From contig NZ_LMIB01000001.1 in assembly GCF_001429065.1 (NCBI RefSeq), positions 1,470,172-1,534,171 of the forward strand: a stretch of DNA of 64,000 nucleotides, given 5' to 3'. Positions 56,852 to 64,000 of this stretch are shown piece by piece (within the stretch, counting starts at the first letter, position 1; every line of letters begins with the position of its first letter). Source of the stretch: Sphingomonas sp. Root710 (GTDB lineage: Bacteria > Pseudomonadota > Alphaproteobacteria > Sphingomonadales > Sphingomonadaceae). The notes beneath the pieces are model-generated. The model made no database searches. It had not been told where the DNA came from and worked only from the letters and a program-made list of their open reading frames with translations. The position numbers and the translations under genes are program-made.

Positions 56852-57493
56852 CTACCATTGCTGCGCCGACGCGGTCGATGCGTTGGCGGGGATGACCGCC
56901 CCGCCCGCAGGCTGGGGCGCGACGGCAGGCGCCGGGATGGTCATCGCCGGCGCGGCGGGCGTCTGATCGGCGAATATCACCGGCACGTCCTCTTCGAGGA
57001 TCGCGTTGACGACGGTGCCGGGCGGGATGAGCGCGCTGGTGCCGGTCATGAAGAAGCCGGCAGGCAGGAAGACGATCGCCGAGGTGGCGATCGCGCCGCC
57101 GCCATTCTTCTTGCCCTTGTCGTTGACCGAACCCGAGATGCGCAGCCGCCGGTCATTGGCGGTCACATAGAGCAGCCGCGTCTCAATATTGCCCGACTTG
57201 CCCCACATGCCCTTGTTGCGGATCGAGGTGACCTCGCCCACCGCCGGGCTGCCGATCGGAATGACGACGCGGCCGTTGAGCAGCACCGCCTCGCCGACCT
57301 CCAGCGTGAAGCGATCGCCGACCTTGAGATGCTTGCCCTTTGTGGTGAGTTCGCTCGTCGTCCGCAGGCTGATCGGCGTCCCGCTGCGCAGCACCGTCGA
57401 CGGCGCTCCGCCGACGACCCACGCGCTCGATTCCTGTGCGGTCGCAGGCGCGCACAGCACGGCCAGCAAGGCTGCTCCAACCAGATATTTCAC
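56852..57493 (-). CDS. Hypothetical exported protein
   Basis: This 213-residue protein starts at GTG 57493 with a GGGGGCG stretch upstream. Its signal peptide is KYLVGAALLAVLCAPATAQ. A beta-rich middle (RSGTPISLRTTSELTTKGKHLKVGDRFTLEV, residues about 38-68) is followed by a hydrophobic hairpin (AIATSAIVFLPAGFFMTGTSALIPPG). The tail is Pro/Ala-rich. The pattern recalls small periplasmic proteins annotated only as hypothetical in sphingomonads. It is convergent with the flavoprotein gene. Confidence 0.7.
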   Translation of the reverse strand: MKYLVGAALLAVLCAPATAQESSAWVVGGAPSTVLRSGTPISLRTTSELTTKGKHLKVGDRFTLEVGEAVLLNGRVVIPIGSPAVGEVTSIRNKGMWGKSGNIETRLLYVTANDRRLRISGSVNDKGKKNGGGAIATSAIVFLPAGFFMTGTSALIPPGTVVNAILEEDVPVIFADQTPAAPAMTIPAPAVAPQPAGGAVIPANASTASAQQW

Positions 57494-57578
57494 GACGCCC
57501 CCGCCGAATGTTGTTCCCTGGCCCTCTAGAAGGGCTAAGCCCCGCAGGGTCAAGCCGCATTGGATCGGATTTGGATCG

Positions 57579-58076
57579 TCAGGTGGTAGCCAGAAACTCG
57601 TCCAGTTCGTCGAAGCTGCCGCCCCAGCCGCCGTGCATCGAGTCGATCGCGGCGATGAACTCGGCTCGTTGCGCGGCATTCGCGCGCAGCGGTGTCTGGT
57701 GCAGCCGCATACGAGTGTCGGCCCCCTCCTCGTCGAAAGTGATGGTGGTCAGCAGGACCCGGGGCCAGTTGGGCGAGAAGGGCGAACCGGCGATGTTCGC
57801 CTGCGGATCGGAGAAGCTGTGCTCATAGACCAGCCGTGACGGGGGTGTGAGCTCGCGATAGACGAACTTCGCCCAGAGGCGGCGGCCGTCAGGCGCGTCC
57901 ATATAGCTGTGCAGCATACCGCCCGGGCGGATATCGGCGGTAACGGCGGTCGCGCGCGTGCCCTTCGGGCCAAACCATTGCACCAGCAGTTCGGGCTTCG
58001 TCCAGGCATCCCAGACCTTCTGGCGCGGCGCCTTGAAGAGCCGTGAGATCGTGAATTCATCGGCCATCAGGATCAT
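57579..58076 (-). CDS. SRPBCC / AHSA1 domain protein
   Basis: This 165-residue START-like protein begins FTISRLFKAPRQKVWDAWTKPELLVQWFGPKG and has the family's LTTITFDEEGADTRMRLHQ and final GGWGGSFDELDEFLA. These proteins bind hydrophobic ligands or, in eukaryotes, activate Hsp90. Bacterial copies commonly pair with an ArsR regulator, as here: its ATG 58076 overlaps the ArsR stop (ATGA). ATG 58067 (MADEFTIS) is also possible. Ligand unknown. Confidence 0.9.
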   Translation of the reverse strand: MILMADEFTISRLFKAPRQKVWDAWTKPELLVQWFGPKGTRATAVTADIRPGGMLHSYMDAPDGRRLWAKFVYRELTPPSRLVYEHSFSDPQANIAGSPFSPNWPRVLLTTITFDEEGADTRMRLHQTPLRANAAQRAEFIAAIDSMHGGWGGSFDELDEFLATT

Positions 58077-58396
58077 CCTTCCTTGTCTTCGGCAAGCAGC
58101 GCATCGAGCCGATCGAAACTATCGCGCCACAGCACCGCGACCTCGTCGAACCAGATGGAGGGTTCGCGCAGTGCATCAACCTTCAGGCGGCGCGGGCGCG
58201 CCTGCGCGGCGCGGCCCTGCTCGATCAGCCCGGCCGCCTCAAGTACCTTGAGGTGGCGAGAAATGGCGGGCTGGCTGATGTCGAAGGGCTGCTGCAATTC
58301 GGAGACGGTCGCGTCGCCCCTTGCCAGCCGCGCGATGATGGCGCGCCGGGTGGGATCGGCGAGCGCGGCGAGTTTTCGGCTGAGCGAATCTTCCAT
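58073..58396 (-). CDS. ArsR family transcriptional regulator
   Basis: This 107-residue winged-helix regulator has LAALADPTRRAIIARLARGDATVSELQQPFDISQPAISRHLKVLEAAGLI (residues about 9-57), the normal ArsR DNA-binding domain. No metal-binding cysteines are present, so it is not a metal sensor. It heads a two-gene operon with the SRPBCC protein, which may sequester its inducer or act on the same compound. The upstream sequence TTATTATATAACCC (about 58403-58416) is AT-rich and may be its promoter. Confidence 0.92.
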   Translation of the reverse strand: MEDSLSRKLAALADPTRRAIIARLARGDATVSELQQPFDISQPAISRHLKVLEAAGLIEQGRAAQARPRRLKVDALREPSIWFDEVAVLWRDSFDRLDALLAEDKEG

Positions 58397-58438
58397 AGCC
58401 GATTTATTATATAACCCATCAGCTATGTAAAGTCGTGC

Positions 58439-58675
58439 TCAATCGTCGCGATGCTGGCGGCGCCATTCCTTTTCGGCGCGCTTGCGCTCCTTGCGGTCGC
58501 GTTCTTCCTGCTTGCGCATGTCGCGGCCGCGGTTGCGATCGGCCTCGTCCTGGCTGGTGGTGGCCCAGTCGACGCCCTGGCCGACCACCTTGAACGGGGC
58601 TGTGACGACCGTCTTCGCGGTGCTGACACAACCAGCGAGCGCAACGAAAGCAGGTATAATCAAGAGCTTGTGCAT
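58439..58675 (-). CDS. Small lipoprotein with charged C-terminal helix
   Basis: This 78-residue protein has a type II signal and lipobox (FVALAGC|VSTAKT). A short hydrophobic middle (VVTAPFKVVGQGVDW) is followed by a very basic/acidic helix (RKQEERDRKERKRAEKEW). Similar DUF6726-like or hypothetical lipoproteins occur in sphingomonads; the name is uncertain. It stands alone between arsR and lysR. Confidence 0.68.
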   Translation of the reverse strand: MHKLLIIPAFVALAGCVSTAKTVVTAPFKVVGQGVDWATTSQDEADRNRGRDMRKQEERDRKERKRAEKEWRRQHRDD

Positions 58676-58712
58676 GCCGCCTTCTACATCAATCGAGGTA
58701 GCAGGGCCAGCG

Positions 58713-59495
58713 TCAGGCGGTCAGCGTCGCGACCAGGGCCTTGACCTTCTTCTGCCGCCATTGCGGGGTCGGCGCGACCAGCCAATAGCTGTGTGCCGAC
58801 GGCTGGACATCGCCATGGGCGCGGACGCGGCCCTCGGCAACGTCGCGCTCGACGAGCAACGCAGGGACATGCGCGGTGCCGAAGCCCGCCGCCGCCGCGT
58901 CGATCGCGAGGCCGGCGTCGGCGACCATCAGCGCGGCGTTCCTGTCATCGGCGGGCGCACCGGGCCAGCCGATCGGTGCGCCGTCGGCGAGGCCGATCTT
59001 GACGAGCGCGCCTTCGGCCAGCTGGACGCCCTCATGCTCGCCCGGCCCCTCGGCATAGCAGATGGCGAGATCGAGATTGGCCTGGGTGAAATCGAGCCCC
59101 TCGTCCGACGACAGCAGCACGAAACGCAGCTCGGGATCGGTGCGGCCGAAATCGGCCAGACGCGGGGCGAGCCATTTGGCGGTGAAGTCGCGCGGCGCTG
59201 CGATGGTCAGCGTCTTCGACGACTGGCCAGCCTGCATCGCGCGGACGGCTTCCTCGAACTGGAGGAAGCCGGCGCGCAGCGCGTCGAGCCCAGCCTCTCC
59301 CTCGGGGGTCAGTTCGAGCCCCTTGGCGGTGCGGCGGAACAGGACGACGCCGAGCGTGTCCTCGAGCGCGCGAATCTGCTGGCCGACCGCAGCCGGGGTC
59401 ACCGCCAGTTCGTCGGCGGCGCGGGTGAAGGACAGGTGGCGCGCCGCGGCGTCGAGGACGCGCAGGCCGTTGAGGGGGAGATGGGTGCGCTTCAT
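58713..59495 (-). CDS. LysR family transcriptional regulator (GcvA-like)
   Basis: This 260-residue regulator has the LysR helix-turn-helix LPLNGLRVLDAAARHLSFTRAADELAVTPAAVGQQIRALE (residues about 6-45). Its periplasmic-binding-like effector domain (FTAKWLAPRLADFGRTDPEL, LDLAICYAEGPG) is of the GcvA/AmpR type. It is about 40 residues shorter than usual at the C-terminus. Its start overlaps the apaG stop (ATGA), so it lies at the end of a metZ-apaG-lysR transcript. Confidence 0.9.
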   Translation of the reverse strand: MKRTHLPLNGLRVLDAAARHLSFTRAADELAVTPAAVGQQIRALEDTLGVVLFRRTAKGLELTPEGEAGLDALRAGFLQFEEAVRAMQAGQSSKTLTIAAPRDFTAKWLAPRLADFGRTDPELRFVLLSSDEGLDFTQANLDLAICYAEGPGEHEGVQLAEGALVKIGLADGAPIGWPGAPADDRNAALMVADAGLAIDAAAAGFGTAHVPALLVERDVAEGRVRAHGDVQPSAHSYWLVAPTPQWRQKKVKALVATLTA

Positions 59496-59890
59496 ATGGC
59501 GACTGCGGGGCCGATCAGCGGGAAGCGCGGGATAGCGGCCTCGAAGGTCGAGCCGTCCTCGGCGACCATATGATAGCTGCCCTCCATCGACCCGGTAGGG
59601 GTCTGGAGCGGACAGCCCGAGACATAGTCGTAGGACTGGCCGGGCTCGATCACCGGCTGCTCGCCGACCACGCCTTCGCCGCGCACATCGTGCTTGCCGC
59701 CGCGCCCGTCCGTGATCAGCCAGTGGCGGGTCAGGAGCTGCACCGCCTGCTGCCCCTCATTCTCGATGCGGATATGATAGGACCAGAACCAGCGGCCGCG
59801 CGCCGGTTCCGACTGTTCGGGCATGAAGGACACCGCGACCCGCACGACGACGCCGCGCGTCTGCGCGGTATGCGGGAAGAGGGCCTTCAT
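59492..59890 (-). CDS. apaG: ApaG domain protein
   Basis: This 132-residue fibronectin-III-like protein has VRVAVSFMPEQSEPARGRWFWSYHIRIENEG (residues about 14-45). The family motifs are TRHWLITDGRGGKHDVRGEGVVGEQPVI and GSMEGSYHMVAEDG. ApaG is linked to cobalt/magnesium efflux and Ap4A metabolism in enterobacteria; its biochemical role is unclear. It starts 2 bp after the metZ stop. Confidence 0.93.
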   Translation of the reverse strand: MKALFPHTAQTRGVVVRVAVSFMPEQSEPARGRWFWSYHIRIENEGQQAVQLLTRHWLITDGRGGKHDVRGEGVVGEQPVIEPGQSYDYVSGCPLQTPTGSMEGSYHMVAEDGSTFEAAIPRFPLIGPAVAI

Positions 59891-59892
59891 GA

Positions 59893-61098
59893 TCACAGGC
59901 CAACGGCTTTCAGCGCGCGATCGAGATCGTCGATCACGTCGAGCGGGTCTTCCAGACCGACATTCAGCCGCAACATGCCTTCCTCGACTCCCATCTCCGC
60001 ACGCACCTCGGCCGACAACCCGGCATGGGTGGTCGAACAGGGGTGCGTCATCAACGATCGCGAATCGCCGATATTGTTCGAAATATCGACCAGTTCGAGC
60101 GCATCGAGCAAGCCATGCGCCTGCGTGCGCCCGCCGTCCACGAAGATCGATATGATCGTGCCGCCGGCCGACATCTGCTTCATCGCCAGTTCGTGCTGCG
60201 GATGGCTGGCAAGCCCCGGATAGAGGGTGCGAACCCGGCCATCGAGGAATTGCGCCACCTTCATCGCATTCTCGCTCTGCCGGTTGATCCGCAGATCGAG
60301 CGTCTCGAGCCCCTTCATCACCACCCAGGCGTTGAAGGCGCTGAGTGTCGGCCCGGTGTTGCGGGTGAAGGCAAGCAGCGTGTTGTTGATGAAGGCGTCG
60401 GTACCGCACACCGCGCCCGCCAGCACGCGCCCCTGCCCGTCCATCATCTTGGTCGCCGAATAGGCGACGATGTCCGCGCCATAGTCCATCGGCCGCTGCA
60501 GCAGCGGCGTGGCGAAGGCGTTGTCGACGACGGTCAGCAGCCCCGCATCCTTCGCGATCCGGCACACCGCCGCCAGATCGACGATGTCGAGCGTGGGGTT
60601 GGCCGGGGTCTCGAAGAAGAACAGCTTCGTGTTCGGGCGGATCGCCGCCTTCCACGCATCATTGTCCCGCCCATCGACGATGGTCGATTCGATGCCGAAG
60701 CGCGGCAGCAGCGTGTCGGTCAGCCAGCGGCACGAGCCGAAGGCGGCGCGCGCCGCGACGATATGGTCGCCCATCGACAGCTGGCAGAGCAGCGCCGCCG
60801 TCATCGCGGCCATGCCCGACGCCATGCAGCGCGCGGCTTCCGCCCCCTCCATCAGCGCGAGGCGTTCCTCGAGCATTTCGACGGTGGGGTTCTGGAGCCG
60901 CGAGTAGGTCATCCCCTTCTGCTCGCCCGCGAAGCGCGCGGCGGCGTCGCCCGCGCAGTCATAGGCATAGCCCGAGGTGAGGAAGAGCGCCTCGCTGGTC
61001 TCGCCGAAATGCGAGCGCACGGTGCCGCCGCGAACCGCCTGGGTGGCGGGCCGCCAATGGGTAGTGATCGAACGATCCTGGCCGGTGAGCTTCTTCAT
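59893..61098 (-). CDS. metZ: O-succinylhomoserine sulfhydrylase
   Basis: MetZ makes homocysteine directly from O-succinylhomoserine and sulfide. The 401-residue PLP enzyme has GYAYDCAGDAAARF, YSRLQNPTVEMLEERLALMEGAE, GSCRWLTDTLLPRFGI, ETPANPTLDIVD, and the PLP lysine in VAYSATKMMDGQGR. The form STTHAGLSAEVRAEMG near the C-terminus fits MetZ/CysA-type transsulfuration enzymes. ATG 61098 is preferred. The leader could fold so that the start codon is in a stem. Confidence 0.93.
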   Translation of the reverse strand: MKKLTGQDRSITTHWRPATQAVRGGTVRSHFGETSEALFLTSGYAYDCAGDAAARFAGEQKGMTYSRLQNPTVEMLEERLALMEGAEAARCMASGMAAMTAALLCQLSMGDHIVAARAAFGSCRWLTDTLLPRFGIESTIVDGRDNDAWKAAIRPNTKLFFFETPANPTLDIVDLAAVCRIAKDAGLLTVVDNAFATPLLQRPMDYGADIVAYSATKMMDGQGRVLAGAVCGTDAFINNTLLAFTRNTGPTLSAFNAWVVMKGLETLDLRINRQSENAMKVAQFLDGRVRTLYPGLASHPQHELAMKQMSAGGTIISIFVDGGRTQAHGLLDALELVDISNNIGDSRSLMTHPCSTTHAGLSAEVRAEMGVEEGMLRLNVGLEDPLDVIDDLDRALKAVGL

Positions 61099-61163
61099 GG
61101 CGCTCGCTTTGCCGCCACGGCCGGGTTCCGTCAATGTCGCCCTCTCTTCGGGGGGTTGCGCCA
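61098..61163 (-). promoter_or_regulatory. Structured metZ leader that could mask the start codon
   Basis: On the minus strand TGGCGC (61163-61158) is complementary to GCGCCA (61103-61098), which touches the metZ ATG. The interval also contains pairable CCCCCC and GAGAGGG stretches. There is no strong ribosome binding site. This may be a translational switch responding to methionine status, but it does not match a riboswitch class that I can recognise. Confidence 0.3.
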
Positions 61164-61215
61164 CCGAGCCCGCCGCCCGATATGCTCACCGCCACCCATC
61201 AAGAAGGAGCCGACC

Positions 61216-61764
61216 ATGGCGACCGCGATCCAGGACATCCCGCTCAAGACGATCAACGGCCAGGACGCCACGCTGGGCGACTATGCCGGCAAGGTGCTTC
61301 TGGCGGTCAATGTCGCCTCCAAATGCGGCCTCACCCCGCAATATGAGGCGCTCGAGGCGCTCTACGGCAAGTACAAGGACAAAGGCCTCGTCGTCCTGGG
61401 CTTCCCGGCCAATAATTTCGGCGCGCAGGAGCCCGGTACCGACGCCGAGATCACCGATTTCTGCACGACCAATTACGGCGTCGATTTCCCGATGTTCTCC
61501 AAGCTGTCGGTCAAGGGCGACGACCAGCATCCGCTCTACGCGCAGCTGGTCGCCGAGAAGCCCGACAAGACCTTCAAGGACGGCAGCTTCAAAGAGAAGC
61601 TGGCGGGGTACGGCATCGTGCCGGAGAACGAGACCGACGTGCTGTGGAACTTCGAGAAGTTCCTGATCGGCAAGGACGGCAAGGTCGCCGCGCGCTTCGC
61701 GCCGGACATCGCGCCGGATGACGCGATCATCACGTCGGCGATCGAGGCCGAGCTGGCGAAATAA
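61216..61764 (+). CDS. Glutathione peroxidase (Cys-type)
   Basis: This 182-residue thiol peroxidase reduces hydroperoxides with glutathione or thioredoxin. The active-site Cys is in NVASKCGLTPQYEAL, the Gln region in FPANNFGAQEPG, and the Trp in DVLWNFEKFLI. It is cytoplasmic, with no signal peptide. GAAGGAG precedes the ATG. It is divergent from metZ, sharing a 117-bp interval. Confidence 0.95.
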   Translation: MATAIQDIPLKTINGQDATLGDYAGKVLLAVNVASKCGLTPQYEALEALYGKYKDKGLVVLGFPANNFGAQEPGTDAEITDFCTTNYGVDFPMFSKLSVKGDDQHPLYAQLVAEKPDKTFKDGSFKEKLAGYGIVPENETDVLWNFEKFLIGKDGKVAARFAPDIAPDDAIITSAIEAELAK

Positions 61765-61778
61765 CGGGTTTTGCCCAT

Positions 61779-61800
61779 CCCCTCCTATCGGTGGGAGGGG
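61779..61800 (+). terminator. Hairpin after the glutathione peroxidase gene
   Basis: CCCCTCC pairs with GGAGGGG around an 8-base loop, 15 bp past the stop. No T tract follows, so termination is uncertain. Confidence 0.4.
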
Positions 61801-61896
61801 GTGGGATTACGCAGTTTTCCGGGTTCCGCGCGGATATCTTCCACCCCCGATAGTTATTTTTGCAATCGTGTCAGCAGTGTTCGCACTTGCAAAAGA

Positions 61897-61943
61897 TGTG
61901 ACCGGTCGGTACCTGCATGATCAGGACGTACCGTTCTGTCACA
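61897..61943 (+). promoter_or_regulatory. Inverted repeat in front of the RND pump genes
   Basis: TGTGAC-N4-CGGTAC on the left is mirrored by GTACCG-N4-GTCACA on the right. The 47-bp region ends 25 bp before the adaptor gene start. This looks like a double operator for a TetR/AcrR-type repressor, whose gene is not in the window. Confidence 0.5.
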
Positions 61944-61968
61944 TTTTTGTAAGCGCAGGGACACGCAA

Positions 61969-63240
61969 ATGTATCTTTCCGAGCTCAAGGGCGATCCTGT
62001 CGAGACGCTCGACCCGATTCCCCCCGCGCCGCCCCGCTTCACGCGCAAGCGCGCCGCCTATGCTGCGCTGCCGATCGCAGGGCTCATCCTGTTCGCCAGC
62101 TACGGCCTGTTCGGCGGCGACAAGGCGAAGGCCGACAGCCAGCCGATCCCGGTCGTCACCGTCAGCCAGCCGATCGAGCAGAATGTCGTGCTGTGGGACG
62201 ATTATGTCGGCCGGTTCGAGGCGAGCCAGGCGGTCGAGATCCGTCCCCGCGTCTCGGGCGCGCTGACCTCGATCCACTTCAAGGACGGCGACATCGTCCG
62301 CAAGGGCCAGCTGCTCTTCACGATCGATCCTCGCCCCTTCGCCGCGTCGCTGGCCGAGGCCCGCGCCCGAGTGGCCAGTGCGGCGACCGCGCTGACGCTC
62401 GCCCGCAGTGAACTCGCCCGCGCCAACCGGCTGATCGCCGACCAGGCGGTGAGCGCCGAGGAAGTCGACTCGCTGCGCGCCGCCGTCCAGTCCGCCGAAG
62501 CGGCGCTGGCCGCCGCCCGCGCGCAGGTGCAGGCAAAGCGGCTCGACGTCGAGTTCACCCAGGTGCGCGCGCCGATTTCGGGCCGCGTGTCCGACCGCCG
62601 CGTCGATATCGGCAACCTCGTCTCGGGTGACTCGGCGTCCAGCGCGACCGTGCTGACCACGATCAATGCGCTCGACCCGATCTACTTCTCCTTCGATGGA
62701 TCCGAAGCGCTTTATCTGAAGCAGCGGCGCCAGAAGGCGGGTTCGGATCATGTCGAGATCCGGCTCCAGGACGAGGCCGATTACAAATGGAAAGGCAAGG
62801 TCGACTTTACCGACAACGCCCTGGATAACGGATCGGGCACGATCCGCGGCCGCGCGGTGATCTCCAACCCCGACTATTTCCTGACCCCGGGCATGTTCGG
62901 CAATATGCGCCTGGCCTCGGGTGGCGCGCAGAAGGCGCTGCTGGTGCCCGACGCGGCGGTGGTGAACGATCAGGCGCGCAAGGTCGTCTATGTGGTGACG
63001 GGCAAGGATGGCAGCGTCGAGGCGCGGCCGGTCGAGGCCGGGCCGCTGGTCAACGGCCTGCGCGTGATACGATCGGGGCTGAAGCCCCAGGACAAGGTGG
63101 TGATCTCGGGCGTCCAGTTCGCCGCCGCCTCACCCAAGGTCCAGACCATGGCAGGCAAGATCGAAGCGGCGGCGCCAGCCCCCGCCGCGACCGCCCTCGC
63201 CCCCGTCGCATCACAGGCAACATTAGCGGCAGCCCGCTGA
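61969..63240 (+). CDS. RND efflux periplasmic adaptor subunit (AcrA/MexE family)
   Basis: This 423-residue membrane fusion protein has an N-terminal membrane anchor (AALPIAGLILFASYGLFG). The lipoyl start is ASQAVEIRPRVSGALTSIHFKDGDIVRKGQLLFTID (residues about 84-119). An Ala-rich coiled-coil hairpin follows, then VRAPISGRVSDRRVDIGNLV. The C-terminus is Ala/Pro-rich. It joins the RND pump to an outer-membrane channel. The first half repeats the order of MexE rather than AcrA. Confidence 0.93.
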   Translation: MYLSELKGDPVETLDPIPPAPPRFTRKRAAYAALPIAGLILFASYGLFGGDKAKADSQPIPVVTVSQPIEQNVVLWDDYVGRFEASQAVEIRPRVSGALTSIHFKDGDIVRKGQLLFTIDPRPFAASLAEARARVASAATALTLARSELARANRLIADQAVSAEEVDSLRAAVQSAEAALAAARAQVQAKRLDVEFTQVRAPISGRVSDRRVDIGNLVSGDSASSATVLTTINALDPIYFSFDGSEALYLKQRRQKAGSDHVEIRLQDEADYKWKGKVDFTDNALDNGSGTIRGRAVISNPDYFLTPGMFGNMRLASGGAQKALLVPDAAVVNDQARKVVYVVTGKDGSVEARPVEAGPLVNGLRVIRSGLKPQDKVVISGVQFAAASPKVQTMAGKIEAAAPAPAATALAPVASQATLAAAR

Positions 63241-63333
63241 CGAACGAACATTTTGCCCACGAGGCAGCCTGACGCCCTTCCCCCCCCGAAGGGCGAACGG
63301 CCCTTCTCGCGCCGGCCAACAGGGACAAGACAT

Positions 63334-64000
63334 ATGCGCCTGAGCCACATCTTCATCCAGCGGCCGATTTTCGCGGGCGTGATCGCGGTGATCATCACGA
63401 TCGTCGGTGCGCTCGCCTATTTCGGCCTGCCGGTCTCGCAATATCCCGAGGTGGTGCCGCCGACCGTCACCGTCAGCGCAACCTATCCGGGCGCGTCGGC
63501 CGAGACGATCTCCGAAACCGTGGCGTCGCCGCTCGAGCAGGAAATAAACGGCGTCGACAACATGCTCTACATGTCGAGCCAGGCGACCGGTGACGGGCGG
63601 CTGGTGACGACAGTCACCTTCAAGTTGGGCACCGATCTCGACGAGGCGCAGGTGCTGGTCCAGAACCGCGTCGCGCTGGCCGAGCCGCGCCTGCCCGAGG
63701 AGGTGCGCCGCCAGGGCGTCGTCACCCGCAAGACGTCCCCCGACTTCATCCTGGTCGCGAACCTGATCTCACCCGACAACTCGCTCGATCGCGGCTATAT
63801 CTCCAATTACGCGCTGACCCAGATGCGCGACCGGCTGGCCCGTATCGACGGCGTCGGCGAGGTCCGCCTGTTCGGCGCGCGCGACTATGCGATGCGGATC
63901 TGGATCGACCCCGGCCTCGCCGCCGCGCGCAACATGACCGCGGGCGAGATCGTCGCGGCGCTGCGTGCGCAGAACGTCCAGGTCGCAGCGGGGGCGATCG
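63334..64000 (+). CDS. RND efflux transporter permease, N-terminal part
   Basis: Only the first 222 residues are in the window. They begin MRLSHIFIQRPIFAGVIAVIITIVG (first membrane helix). The HAE1-family porter-domain motifs are SQYPEVVPPTVTVSATYPGASAETISETVASPLEQEINGV (residues about 36-75) and DGVGEVRLFGARDYAMRIWIDP. This is the proton-driven drug exporter (AcrB/MexF type) that works with the adaptor encoded 93 bp upstream. The gene continues past the window end. Confidence 0.95.
   Translation, partial: MRLSHIFIQRPIFAGVIAVIITIVGALAYFGLPVSQYPEVVPPTVTVSATYPGASAETISETVASPLEQEINGVDNMLYMSSQATGDGRLVTTVTFKLGTDLDEAQVLVQNRVALAEPRLPEEVRRQGVVTRKTSPDFILVANLISPDNSLDRGYISNYALTQMRDRLARIDGVGEVRLFGARDYAMRIWIDPGLAAARNMTAGEIVAALRAQNVQVAAGAI

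Overview
The window reads as GC-rich chromosomal DNA of an alphaproteobacterium. It is most likely a sphingomonad (Sphingomonadales): it has two large TonB-dependent receptors, a PEPxxWA-CTERM protein, the order rpiB-glyA-nrdR, an imuA-imuB-dnaE2 mutagenesis cassette with an alphaproteobacterial SOS box, and two families of short palindromic repeats. I see no tRNA, rRNA, CRISPR array, prophage or complete insertion sequence.

Layout. 1-3.3 kb: the 5' part of a glutathione-dependent formaldehyde dehydrogenase broken by a partial duplication, then a TonB receptor. 3.5-11.3 kb: a secreted alpha/beta hydrolase, the SOS cassette (minus strand) and a 2OG-Fe(II) oxygenase. 11.3-18.8 kb: small lipoproteins, a DUF465 protein, TerC, a DMT exporter, Ada, then rpiB-glyA-nrdR. 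18.8-20.2 kb: a repeat cluster holding a GIY-YIG nuclease gene that runs in frame into trmJ. 20.3-31 kb: a PEP-CTERM protein, a fatty acid hydroxylase family protein, chorismate mutase, rpsD, a TetR-controlled EmrAB-type efflux operon, and hsp20-lon. 31.2-42.6 kb: a catabolic island with an esterase, TonB receptor, 2-hydroxyacid dehydrogenase, HSL-type esterase, MFS porter, AraC and GntR regulators, and a mannitol/fructose pair. 42.7-46.7 kb: Vi-type UDP-HexNAc sugar genes with a large membrane protein. 46.9-53.6 kb: a Gly/Ala-rich secreted protein, aguA-aguB, dctA-like, a response regulator, an I78 inhibitor and parE. 54-57.5 kb: a type III polyketide synthase, methyltransferase and flavoprotein cluster. 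57.5-64 kb: ArsR-SRPBCC, metZ-apaG-lysR, glutathione peroxidase, and an RND pump cut by the window end.

Most unusual features. (1) A GIY-YIG nuclease ORF lies at the centre of a palindromic repeat, 41 bp from an 'empty' copy of the same repeat. The repeat's right half serves as the linker fusing the nuclease to TrmJ, whose own canonical start codon appears to be missing. (2) Two 93-bp palindromic elements (31 codons each) lie in frame inside dnaE2. (3) Four copies of a near-palindromic operator, ACCTWTCNGAWAGGT, flank the catabolic island and probably define a local regulon.

Functional links. imuA-imuB-dnaE2 forms an SOS mutasome. aguA and aguB together convert agmatine to putrescine. The mannitol dehydrogenase and ROK kinase would take mannitol to fructose 6-phosphate. 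The polyketide synthase, methyltransferase and flavoprotein probably make a tailored phenolic lipid or pyrone. All family assignments come from reading motifs in the translated sequence; no database search was possible.
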